From positions 1-53,484 of the forward strand of contig NZ_JFCA01000047.1 in assembly GCF_000612585.1 (NCBI RefSeq): a stretch of 53,484 nt of DNA, read 5' to 3'. Under the pieces are notes generated by a model. The model made no database searches. It saw only the letters and a list, made by a program, of their open reading frames with translations, and was not told the DNA's origin. The position numbers and the translations under genes were made by a program. This stretch comes from Pseudomonas sp. CHM02 (GTDB lineage Bacteria > Pseudomonadota > Gammaproteobacteria > Pseudomonadales > Pseudomonadaceae). Shown piece after piece: positions 35,356 to 42,719 of this stretch (position 1 is the first letter of the stretch; every line of letters begins with the position of its first letter).

Positions 35356-36746
35356 ACCCGCGCCTTGTCGGCACGAATGCGCCGGCGCGCACTGCGCGCC
35401 AGGCGCACCAGCAACATCCCCGCCGCACAGCTGAGGCCCACGATCAGCCCTTGCCACAAGCCGCTTGGGCCGCTGGGTTCGCCGAGCCAGTCGGTCAGGC
35501 CCAAGGCATAACCCACCGGCAGGCCCACGCCCCAGTATGCGAACAGGGTCAGCACCATGGTCACGCGGGTGTCCTGGTAGCCACGCAATGCGCCCGCCGC
35601 CGTGACCTGGATCGAGTCGCTGAACTGGAACAGCGCCGAGAACACGATCAACATCGACGCCAGGTGAATGACCACCGGGTCCGGGGTGTAGATCGCTGCG
35701 ATCTGCTCGCGAAACACCAGCATCAGGCTGCAGGACAGGCAGGCATACGCCAGCGCCGTGCCCATGCCGACGCCCGCCGCGAAGCGCGCTTCACGCGGCT
35801 CGCCACGGCCGAGGGCCTGGCCGACGCGCACGGTCACGGCCATGCTCAGGGAGTAGGGGATCATGAACACCAGCGAGCTGACGTTCAGCGCGATCTGATG
35901 GCCCGAGACCACGGTAGCGCCCAGGCTGCCGATCAACAGGGCGATCACCGCGAAGATGCTCGATTCGGCAAAGATCGCGATGCCGATGGGCAGGCCAATC
36001 CCCAATACACGCTTGATCACGGCCCATTGCGGCCAGTCGAAACGCTTGAACAGTTCGCTGCTCTGGTAAGCCGGGCCCCAGCGGGTCCAACCGGCCAGGC
36101 CGAGCATCATCACCCACATCGCGATGGCCGTGGCCCAGCCGCAACCGACGCCGCCCATGGCCGGCACGCCCAGGTGACCGTAGATGAAGATGTAGTTCAG
36201 CGGGATATTCAATGCCAGGCCACACAGGCCCATCACCATGCTCGGCCGCGTACGGCCCAGGCCGTCACTGAAACAGCGCAGCACGTAATACAGTGCAATG
36301 GCCGGCATACCGGCGGCGATGCCGTGCAGGTAGCCCATGGACGGCTCGATCAGGTCCGGTTCCACTTTCATGGCATGCAGGATCGGTTCGGCGCACAGCA
36401 ACAACAACGAGGCGGTGATGCCGACCACCACGGCCAGCCACAAGGATTGGCGCACCAATGGCCCGATCTCGCTGAACTGGCCGGCCCCGTAGCGCTGGGC
36501 GACTTTGGGCGTGGTGGCCAGCAGTGTGCCGGTCATCAGCAGGTACACCGGAATCCAGATCGAGTTGCCCAGGCCCACCGCTGCCAGGTCCTGGGGGCTG
36601 ACGCGCCCGGCCATCACCGCATCGACGAAGCTCATCGCGGTGGTGGCCAGTTGGCCGATCATGATCGGCAGGGCGAGCGTCAGCAGGCCGCGCACTTCCC
36701 GGCTGATGCGGGCGGGGCGGGTGAGGGTGGCGGTGGCAGTGTTCAC
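35352..36746 (-). CDS. MATE family multidrug exporter (NorM/PmpM-like)
   Basis: A roughly 464-residue inner-membrane cation/drug antiporter with twelve hydrophobic segments. The N-terminal region LLTLALPIMIGQLATTAMSF followed by VDAVMAGRVSPQDLAAVGLG and NSIWIPVYLLMTGTLLATTP is the NorM/PmpM pattern. FADSSIF-like AESSIFAVIALLIGSLGATV marks the second half. I chose the GTG at 36746 (VNTATATLTRPARISREVRG); an ATG at 36803 would add 19 residues. Neither has a strong ribosome-binding site, so the start is uncertain. It is convergent with tusA and divergent from pdxB. The substrates are not visible from sequence. Confidence 0.87.
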   Translation of the reverse strand: MNTATATLTRPARISREVRGLLTLALPIMIGQLATTAMSFVDAVMAGRVSPQDLAAVGLGNSIWIPVYLLMTGTLLATTPKVAQRYGAGQFSEIGPLVRQSLWLAVVVGITASLLLLCAEPILHAMKVEPDLIEPSMGYLHGIAAGMPAIALYYVLRCFSDGLGRTRPSMVMGLCGLALNIPLNYIFIYGHLGVPAMGGVGCGWATAIAMWVMMLGLAGWTRWGPAYQSSELFKRFDWPQWAVIKRVLGIGLPIGIAIFAESSIFAVIALLIGSLGATVVSGHQIALNVSSLVFMIPYSLSMAVTVRVGQALGRGEPREARFAAGVGMGTALAYACLSCSLMLVFREQIAAIYTPDPVVIHLASMLIVFSALFQFSDSIQVTAAGALRGYQDTRVTMVLTLFAYWGVGLPVGYALGLTDWLGEPSGPSGLWQGLIVGLSCAAGMLLVRLARSARRRIRADKARV

Positions 36747-36886
36747 GTACAGGTGTCCAGTAGAAGCAAGCGCAAGGACGGCGGATTCTACGCTTTGACG
36801 CATCGGTCAGGAAAAAACCTGTGTTAGCGATTTGTTAGCGAGGGCTGCGATCCCTGTACACTGCGGGTCCGCCAAAGGAGCCTGCC

Positions 36887-38029
36887 ATGCTGATTGTTGC
36901 CGACGAAAATATTCCGCTGCTCGATGCATTCTTCCAGGGATTTGGCGAGATACGCCGCGTACCTGGCCGTTCCATCGACCGCGCCACGGTCGAGCAGGCT
37001 GATGTGTTGCTGGTGCGCTCGGTGACCAACGTCAACCGCGCGCTGCTGGAGGGCACGAAGGTGCGCTTCGTCGGCACCTGCACCATCGGCACCGATCACC
37101 TGGACCTCGACTACTTCAAGCAGGCCGGCATCCAATGGTCCAGCGCCCCCGGCTGTAACGCCCGTGGCGTGGTGGACTATGTGCTGGGCAGCCTGCAGAC
37201 CCTGGCCGAGATCGAAGGGGTCGACCTCAATCAACGCACCTATGGCGTGGTCGGCGCCGGTGAAGTGGGCGGGCGGCTGGTCAAGGTGCTCAAGGGCCTG
37301 GGCTGGAACGTGCTGGTCTGCGACCCGCCACGGCAGATCGCCGAGGACGGTGACTACGTCAGCCTGGCGCAGATCATCGAGCAGTGCGACGTGATCAGCC
37401 TGCACACGCCGCTGACCAAATCCGGCAACGGCTCCACCTGGCACCTGTTCGACCGCCAGCGCCTCGAGCAGCTCAAGCCCGGCACCTGGCTGATCAACGC
37501 CAGCCGCGGCCCGGTAGTCGACAACGCCGCCCTGCGCGAGGTGCTGCTGGAGCGCGAAGACCTGCAAGCGGTGCTGGATGTATGGGAAGGCGAGCCCGGA
37601 GTGGACGTCGACCTGTCTGACCTGTGCGTGCTGGCGACGCCGCATATCGCCGGCTACAGCCTGGACGGCAAGCAGCGCGGCACGGCGCAGATCTATCAGG
37701 CGTTCTGTGCGCACCTGGGCCACGAACCGAGCATTCACTTGAGTGATCTGCTGCCGCCACCCTGGTTGGCCGAAGTGCACCTGAATGCCTCCACCGACCC
37801 GGCCTGGGCGCTCGCGACCTTGTGCCGCAGCGTGTATGACCCTCGCCGGGATGACGCGGATTTCCGTCGCAGCCTCGTAGGAACAGTGGAAGAACAACGC
37901 AAGGCCTTTGACCTGCTGCGCAAGCATTACCCGGAGCGCCGTGAGATCGATGGCTTGAAGGTGCGCATCAACGGGGAATCCGCCGCGCTTTCGGCAATCG
38001 TCTCGGCCCTCGGCGCCGAATTGCGCTGA
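36887..38029 (+). CDS. pdxB: Erythronate-4-phosphate dehydrogenase
   Basis: Second enzyme of the DXP-dependent pyridoxal phosphate pathway, oxidising 4-phosphoerythronate with NAD. The 380-residue protein starts MLIVADENIPLLDAFFQGFG. The Rossmann loop is YGVVGAGEVGGRLVKVLKGL. The substrate Arg lies in VRSVTNVNRALLEG and in WLINASRGPVVDNAALREVL; the catalytic His is in LATPHIAGYSLDGKQRGTAQ. The C-terminal PdxB dimerisation domain (about residues 290-380) distinguishes it from other hydroxyacid dehydrogenases. AAGGAG lies before the ATG. Confidence 0.96.
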   Translation: MLIVADENIPLLDAFFQGFGEIRRVPGRSIDRATVEQADVLLVRSVTNVNRALLEGTKVRFVGTCTIGTDHLDLDYFKQAGIQWSSAPGCNARGVVDYVLGSLQTLAEIEGVDLNQRTYGVVGAGEVGGRLVKVLKGLGWNVLVCDPPRQIAEDGDYVSLAQIIEQCDVISLHTPLTKSGNGSTWHLFDRQRLEQLKPGTWLINASRGPVVDNAALREVLLEREDLQAVLDVWEGEPGVDVDLSDLCVLATPHIAGYSLDGKQRGTAQIYQAFCAHLGHEPSIHLSDLLPPPWLAEVHLNASTDPAWALATLCRSVYDPRRDDADFRRSLVGTVEEQRKAFDLLRKHYPERREIDGLKVRINGESAALSAIVSALGAELR

Positions 38030-38058
38030 CCTCGGCACTCCGATGGCGCGCAAAACCC

Positions 38059-38143
38059 TGTAGAGGCCGGCTTGCCGGCGATGGCGTCCGCAAGATCACC
38101 GCATGGCTTACGGCTGCTATCGCCGGCAAGCCGGCTCCTACAA
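38059..38143. repeat. REPIN-like inverted repeat
   Basis: TGTAGAGGCCGGCTTGCCGG followed by CGAT pairs with ATCGCCGGCAAGCCGGCTCC followed by TACA. The left arm has an extra AG compared with the consensus TGTAGGAGCC. It is placed between pdxB and the convergent small gene. Confidence 0.82.
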
Positions 38144-38155
38144 GGGGGGCGGGCA

Positions 38156-38183
38156 TAAAAAACCCGGCCACCAGGGCCGGGTT
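38156..38183 (-). terminator. Rho-independent terminator of the 57-residue protein gene
   Basis: AACCCGGCC and GGCCGGGTT form a 9-bp stem around ACCAG. On the minus strand the stem is followed by a T run (six A on the plus strand just before it). It lies 18 bases after the stop codon of the small gene. Confidence 0.85.
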
Positions 38184-38201
38184 TCAAAGAGCGTAGGCGT
38201 T

Positions 38202-38375
38202 TCAGCCTTGCTGGGCAGGCTTGACCAGTCGCTGTTCCAGTTCGCTGCACGCTTGCTGGATCATCTCTTCGGTAATCTGCACTTCGCGGCCCTTGGCGTC
38301 GATGTACGAGCACGGCAACTGCTGCGGCTGGCGGATTACTTCAATCTTGGCATCGCTGCTGTTTTGCAAGGTCAT
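38202..38375 (-). CDS. Small conserved protein of unknown function (PA1571-like)
   Basis: A 57-residue cytoplasmic protein: MTLQNSSDAKIEVIRQPQQL, then PCSYIDAKGREVQITEEMIQ and QACSELEQRLVKPAQQG. A very good site, GAGGAG, lies upstream of the ATG at 38375, and a clear terminator follows the stop, so the gene is very probably real. It resembles a small family conserved in Pseudomonas that I recall under the PA1571 name; that identification is tentative. The acidic helix after residue 35 suggests a protein-interaction role, but nothing further can be said. Confidence 0.75.
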   Translation of the reverse strand: MTLQNSSDAKIEVIRQPQQLPCSYIDAKGREVQITEEMIQQACSELEQRLVKPAQQG

Positions 38376-38456
38376 GGCCTGTCTCCTCATCAGGTTGTGT
38401 ACCTATTCTGCTTAGTGACTCTAAGCCTCCCGCGTGACCAGGCTGTTACAACTCCC

Positions 38457-38491
38457 TGCAAGGTCACCGGTTCGAACACCCAGTCCACCAG
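38457..38491 (+). pseudogene. tRNA-like 3' fragment
   Basis: The stretch CTGCAAGGTCACCGGTTCGA followed by ACACCCAGTCCACCA resembles the 3' third of a tRNA: a variable-loop-like AGGTC, a GGTTCGAA T-loop and a CCACCA end. The T-stem and acceptor do not pair properly with the bases in the expected positions upstream, so no working tRNA is present. It may be a decayed tRNA or the scar of an old integration. Confidence 0.35.
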
Positions 38492-38591
38492 AAACCACTA
38501 CGAATTTCCAGCCAAGGGTTAGACCGATAGCCTCTAGGGATCAGCATCGGCGGGCATAATTAACCTGACTCATTGTTATTTACCCAAGTTC

Positions 38592-38605
38592 CCCCAATGT
38601 TGGGG
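38592..38605. promoter_or_regulatory. Perfect palindrome upstream of the ABC transporter gene
   Basis: CCCCAA-TG-TTGGGG is a perfect 14-base palindrome 39 bases before the transporter start, downstream of a CATAAT element at 38554-38559 that could be a -10 box. Its place suits an operator, but the protein that would bind it is unknown. Confidence 0.3.
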
Positions 38606-38643
38606 TGTAGATACTTATCTCCCCTGCGCAGGTGATGCCCTCC

Positions 38644-40419
38644 ATGTTCTCAGTCCGTCAACGCCGTGCAATTCGCCTGGCCAGCCGCTTCATTGCGCCT
38701 TACCGCTGGCACGCGCTTGGCGCGCTGTTGGCGCTTATCGTCACGGCCGGTATCACCTTGTCGATGGGGCAGGGCATTCGCCTGCTGGTGGACCAAGGGT
38801 TCATGACCCAGTCACCGCACCTGCTCAACCAGTCCATCGGCCTGTTCATGGTGCTGGTGCTGGGCCTGGCGGTGGGCACGTTTGCACGGTTTTACCTGGT
38901 GTCGTGGATCGGCGAACGGGTGGTGGCAGATATCCGTCGGCAGGTGTTCAACCACCTGATCTACCTGCATCCGGGTTTCTACGAGAACAACCGCAGTTCG
39001 GAAATCCAGTCGCGGCTGACCACCGACACCACCTTGCTGCAATCGGTGATCGGCTCATCGCTGTCGCTGTTCCTGCGCAATGCCTTGATGGTCATCGGTG
39101 GCATCGTGCTGTTGTTTGTGACCAACCCCAAGCTCACCAGTATCGTGGTGGTCGCATTGCCGCTGGTGCTGGCGCCGATCCTGATCTTCGGCCGGCGCGT
39201 ACGCAGCCTGTCGCGCCAAAGCCAGGACCGCATCGCGGACGTGGGCAGCTATGTGTCCGAGACCCTCGGCCAGATCAAGACCGTGCAGGCTTACAACCAT
39301 CAGGTGCAGGACGAACAGCGTTTCGCCGTGACCGTGGAAGACGCGTTCATCACTGCGCGCAAACGCATCACCCAGCGTGCCTGGCTGATTACCCTGGTGA
39401 TCATGCTGGTGCTCGGCGCTGTGGGGGTGATGCTGTGGGTCGGCGGTATGGACGTGATCAACGGGCGCATTTCCGGCGGTGAGCTGGCGGCGTTTGTGTT
39501 CTATAGCCTGATCGTCGGCAGTGCGGTCGGCACCCTGAGTGAAGTGCTCGGCGAGCTGCAACGGGCCGCCGGTGCCGCCGAGCGCATTGGCGAGTTGTTG
39601 CAGTCGAACAACGACATCCAGGCGCCCGCCACCGGCACCGTCCAACTGCCGGCGCGGGTCAGCGGCCGCATGGCGCTGCAAGACCTGCGCTTTTCCTACC
39701 CTTCACGGCCCGACAGCTACGCCATCGACGGCCTTGACCTGACCATCAACCCCGGTGAAACCCTGGCACTGGTGGGGCCGTCCGGTGCGGGCAAGTCGAC
39801 GATTTTCGACCTGTTGCTGCGTTTCTACGACCCCCAGCACGGCCGCATCCTGCTGGAAGGCCACCCGCTGACCGAACTCGACCCCATGGACCTGCGCCGC
39901 CATTTCGCGCTGGTGTCCCAGAGCCCGGCGCTGTTCTTTGGCAGCGTCGAAGAGAACATCCGCTACGGCAACCCCACGGCCACCCCGGAACAGGTCGAAG
40001 CCGCGGCGCGCATTGCCCATGCCCATGACTTCATCCTGCAAATGCCCGACGGCTACCAGACCCACCTCGGCGACGGCGGCATGGGCCTCTCCGGCGGCCA
40101 ACGGCAACGCCTGGCCATCGCCCGCGCCTTGTTGGTGGACGCGCCCATCCTGCTGCTGGACGAGGCCACCAGCGCCCTCGATGCCCAGAGTGAACACCTG
40201 ATCCAGCAAGCGCTGCCGCAACTGATGCAGGGCCGCACCACGCTGGTGATCGCCCATCGGCTGGCCACGGTGAAGAACGCCGACCGCATCGCCGTGATGG
40301 ACCAGGGCAAACTGGTGGCAATCGGGACGCACCAGCAGTTGATTGCGAGCAACCCGCTGTATGCGCGGTTGGCGGCGTTGCAGTTCAGTGACGGGGTGCA
40401 AGAGCCCGCCTCACACTAA
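38644..40419 (+). CDS. ABC exporter with fused membrane and ATPase domains (MsbA-like)
   Basis: A half-transporter of about 591 residues that should work as a homodimer. Six membrane helices fill residues 15-310 (PYRWHALGALLALIVTAGIT onward, with LYLVSWIGERVVADIRRQVF-like FYLVSWIGERVVADIRRQVF coupling region). The ATPase domain has Walker A LALVGPSGAGKSTIFDLLLR, the Q-loop VSQSPALFFGSVEENIRYGN, the signature GLSGGQRQRLAIARALL and Walker B PILLLDEATSALDAQSEHL. Then comes the H-loop IAHRLATVKNADR. It resembles MsbA and other lipid or drug exporters; no lipid A gene adjoins it, so no symbol is given. ATGs at 38635 and 38644 and a GTG at 38632 are all in frame. The 38644 ATG has AGGTG at a usable distance. 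Confidence 0.87.
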   Translation: MFSVRQRRAIRLASRFIAPYRWHALGALLALIVTAGITLSMGQGIRLLVDQGFMTQSPHLLNQSIGLFMVLVLGLAVGTFARFYLVSWIGERVVADIRRQVFNHLIYLHPGFYENNRSSEIQSRLTTDTTLLQSVIGSSLSLFLRNALMVIGGIVLLFVTNPKLTSIVVVALPLVLAPILIFGRRVRSLSRQSQDRIADVGSYVSETLGQIKTVQAYNHQVQDEQRFAVTVEDAFITARKRITQRAWLITLVIMLVLGAVGVMLWVGGMDVINGRISGGELAAFVFYSLIVGSAVGTLSEVLGELQRAAGAAERIGELLQSNNDIQAPATGTVQLPARVSGRMALQDLRFSYPSRPDSYAIDGLDLTINPGETLALVGPSGAGKSTIFDLLLRFYDPQHGRILLEGHPLTELDPMDLRRHFALVSQSPALFFGSVEENIRYGNPTATPEQVEAAARIAHAHDFILQMPDGYQTHLGDGGMGLSGGQRQRLAIARALLVDAPILLLDEATSALDAQSEHLIQQALPQLMQGRTTLVIAHRLATVKNADRIAVMDQGKLVAIGTHQQLIASNPLYARLAALQFSDGVQEPASH

Positions 40420-40431
40420 AATCCCACCCAT

Positions 40432-40459
40432 AAAAAAGCCCGCATCTCTCAATGCGGGC
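40432..40459 (-). terminator. Rho-independent terminator, probably for slt
   Basis: GCCCGCAT and ATGCGGGC form an 8-bp stem around CTCTCA. On the minus strand the stem is followed by six T. It lies beyond the REPIN that follows slt and just after the end of the convergent ABC exporter. Confidence 0.75.
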
Positions 40460-40470
40460 ATCTGTGCCTC

Positions 40471-40568
40471 TGTAGGAGCGAGCTTGCTCGCGAAAAACGT
40501 CAACGATAACGCCGTTGTTCTGTTTTACGCGGTGCCCTCAGGTTCTTCGCGAGCAAGCTCGCTCCTGC
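40471..40568. repeat. REPIN-like inverted repeat
   Basis: TGTAGGAGCGAGCTTGCTCG followed by CGAA pairs with TTCGCGAGCAAGCTCGCTCC followed by TGCA, with a spacer of about 50 bases. It is the GAGCGAGCTTGCTCGCGAA subfamily, as at 5841. Confidence 0.83.
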
Positions 40569-40577
40569 ATCATAGTG

Positions 40578-42506
40578 TTACTGATCATCAAAATACCGCT
40601 CATGCCAATCCACCAGCGGCTGGGGTGAATTGAGCTTCTGGCCGTAGATCACCGAATAAGACAGCACGTTCTGCACATACTGGCGGGTTTCGTCGAACGG
40701 GATGCTTTCCACCCACACGTCGAAACTCAGGTGATCCGCGCCGCGCAGCCATTGACGCACACGGCCGGGGCCGGCGTTGTAGGCGGCGGAAGCGAGCACG
40801 CGGTTGCCGTTGAACTGGCTGTGCACCTGGCTCAGGTAGGCGGCGCCGAGCTGGATGTTTTTGTCCGGGTCCAGCACCTGGGCAGGGGAGGCCAGGGGAA
40901 TGCTGAACTTGCGTGCGGTTTCCTTGGCGGTGCCGGGCATCAGTTGCATCAGGCCACTGGCGCCGACGCCGGAGCGGGCGTCGTCCATGAAGGCGCTTTC
41001 CTGACGGGTGATCGCGAACACCCAGCTGGAATGCAGGCCACGCACCTTGGCTTCGCGTACCAGTGTGTCGCGATGGGCCATCGGGAAGCGGATGTCCAGG
41101 TCGTCCCAGTACTGTGCCTGGCTGATGGTGCGGATGGCCGGGAAATACCACTTCATGTCGTAGGCCAGCTTGGCCTGGGCAACCATCTCGTCGCGGTTGA
41201 AGTGACGGCTCACGTGGTACCACTCACGGCGGCCATCCACCACCTGGCCGCGCGCATAGAACTCCAGGGCGCGGCGTACACCCGGGGTGTTGCGCACCTT
41301 GTTGACCAGCGCCTGGCTCATCAGCAACGGCTTGTTCTTCAATTGATACGGAGCCTTGGAGCGATCCGCGGCGAGGAAACCGTAGAAGTCGCGTTCTTGC
41401 GCCAGGTTCTTGTACAAGACCAGCGCTTGCGGGTTCTTCGGCTCGGCCAGTTCCAGGCTGCGGGCTTGCCAGTAGCGCCAGCGGTTGGTGGTGGCCAGGT
41501 CTTGTGGGAGCTTGCGGGTCAACTGGTAGGCATCTTCCCAGCGGGCCAGGCGCAGCAGCAGGCGCAGGCGCCACTCGGAGACGGTGTTGTCGCGCAGTTC
41601 GGGATCGTACTTAGTCATGACCTCTAGGGCGCGCGGGTCATAGCGCTTGGCCAGGGTGAGGCCGATTTCCCGGGCGATCGACACTTTTTCGTCACGTGAG
41701 AAGTGCATGCTGCTGGCGTAGCCGTCGAGCAGGGCCATGGCCTTGTCCGGATCCTGGCGTGCCAGGCGGCGCAGGCCCAGGCCTACGGCGTCAGACATGG
41801 CTTCGGTGGCCGGCAGGAAACGCGATGGGTCGCTGAGCATGTCGGGCTTTTGCGCCACGTCCACCATCAAGCGACCTTGGGCACCGAGGGTGGGCAGGGT
41901 TTTCACCAGGCTGTTGGCCAGCGCGTAGTTGCGTGCTTCGGCGGCGAGTTTGGCGCGGTCCCAGATCTTCTGTTCGGTGAGTTGGCCGTCAGCTGCCCAT
42001 TGACCGAAGGTGGCATCGCAGGCCGTCGGTTGGGACTTGCCGGTCATCCACAGTTTTTCGGCGGTCTTGTAGCCTTCGGCCTTCAGATTGTGGGTGAGCT
42101 GGAACTGGCCATGCAGGCAGTCCAGTTCGACGAAATTGAGCTTGGCGTCGTAGTACTTTTCAAAGGTCTGCCAGTCGCCACGCTCGGCCAGCCAGCGCAA
42201 CCAGCGCAGTTTCATCCAGTTGGCCTGGGGCAGGTCGCCGTTCTTGGCGAGGAACTGTTCGATTTCCTGGTTGCTCGCGGTTTTCAGGCGGGCGGTCAGT
42301 TCGTCGTAGGCCAGGTACGGTGTCAGCGGGTAGTCAGCCAGCGCCTGGCTGTATTGCATGTACGGGCCGGTATCGCCCTTGGCCAGGGCACGTTTGGCTT
42401 CATCGTAATATTGACGTTGGGTGGTGAGGTCCACGGCCTGGGCGGATTGAACGGCGGTGGCGGAAAGAAGCAGACAAGATAAAAAGTTGAAAAGGCGACT
42501 GCGCAT
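40578..42506 (-). CDS. slt: Soluble lytic murein transglycosylase
   Basis: Periplasmic enzyme that cuts peptidoglycan between MurNAc and GlcNAc, leaving 1,6-anhydro ends. The 642-residue protein has a signal peptide (MRSRLFNFLSCLLLSATAVQ followed by SAQA). Residues 40-450 form the alpha-helical superhelix (U-shaped domain). The goose-lysozyme-like domain holds the catalytic Glu in ITRQESAFMDDARSGVGASG and continues LMQLMPGTAKETARKF, GAAYLSQVHSQFNGNRVLAS and AAYNAGPGRVRQWL. The length agrees with Pseudomonas Slt. The start at 42506 gives the signal peptide; a longer frame does not. It is divergent from uup. Confidence 0.95.
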   Translation of the reverse strand: MRSRLFNFLSCLLLSATAVQSAQAVDLTTQRQYYDEAKRALAKGDTGPYMQYSQALADYPLTPYLAYDELTARLKTASNQEIEQFLAKNGDLPQANWMKLRWLRWLAERGDWQTFEKYYDAKLNFVELDCLHGQFQLTHNLKAEGYKTAEKLWMTGKSQPTACDATFGQWAADGQLTEQKIWDRAKLAAEARNYALANSLVKTLPTLGAQGRLMVDVAQKPDMLSDPSRFLPATEAMSDAVGLGLRRLARQDPDKAMALLDGYASSMHFSRDEKVSIAREIGLTLAKRYDPRALEVMTKYDPELRDNTVSEWRLRLLLRLARWEDAYQLTRKLPQDLATTNRWRYWQARSLELAEPKNPQALVLYKNLAQERDFYGFLAADRSKAPYQLKNKPLLMSQALVNKVRNTPGVRRALEFYARGQVVDGRREWYHVSRHFNRDEMVAQAKLAYDMKWYFPAIRTISQAQYWDDLDIRFPMAHRDTLVREAKVRGLHSSWVFAITRQESAFMDDARSGVGASGLMQLMPGTAKETARKFSIPLASPAQVLDPDKNIQLGAAYLSQVHSQFNGNRVLASAAYNAGPGRVRQWLRGADHLSFDVWVESIPFDETRQYVQNVLSYSVIYGQKLNSPQPLVDWHERYFDDQ

Positions 42507-42719
42507 GAGACGTCCGTGCAGAGAAATCACGACTAGCGCCGGCACCGCCGACACTGATTGCCCCTAGCTTAGCCTTTTGCCAGCGGCCGGTGAAAGCTTT
42601 GCCGGCCGGTTCGTTCAAGTTCACTGGAAATGTCCTACAGAACGTGTCGGCAGCGAAAATGCCGGCCGCATCCCACCCTCAACTCAGGTAGAATGCGCGC
42701 CCAGTTTTTGGAGAAGCGT

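Noticed and set aside
36747..36803. N-terminal extension of the MATE exporter to the ATG at 36803
   Set aside because: The extra 19 residues are not part of the usual NorM/PmpM N-terminus; however, neither start has a strong ribosome-binding site, so this remains open.
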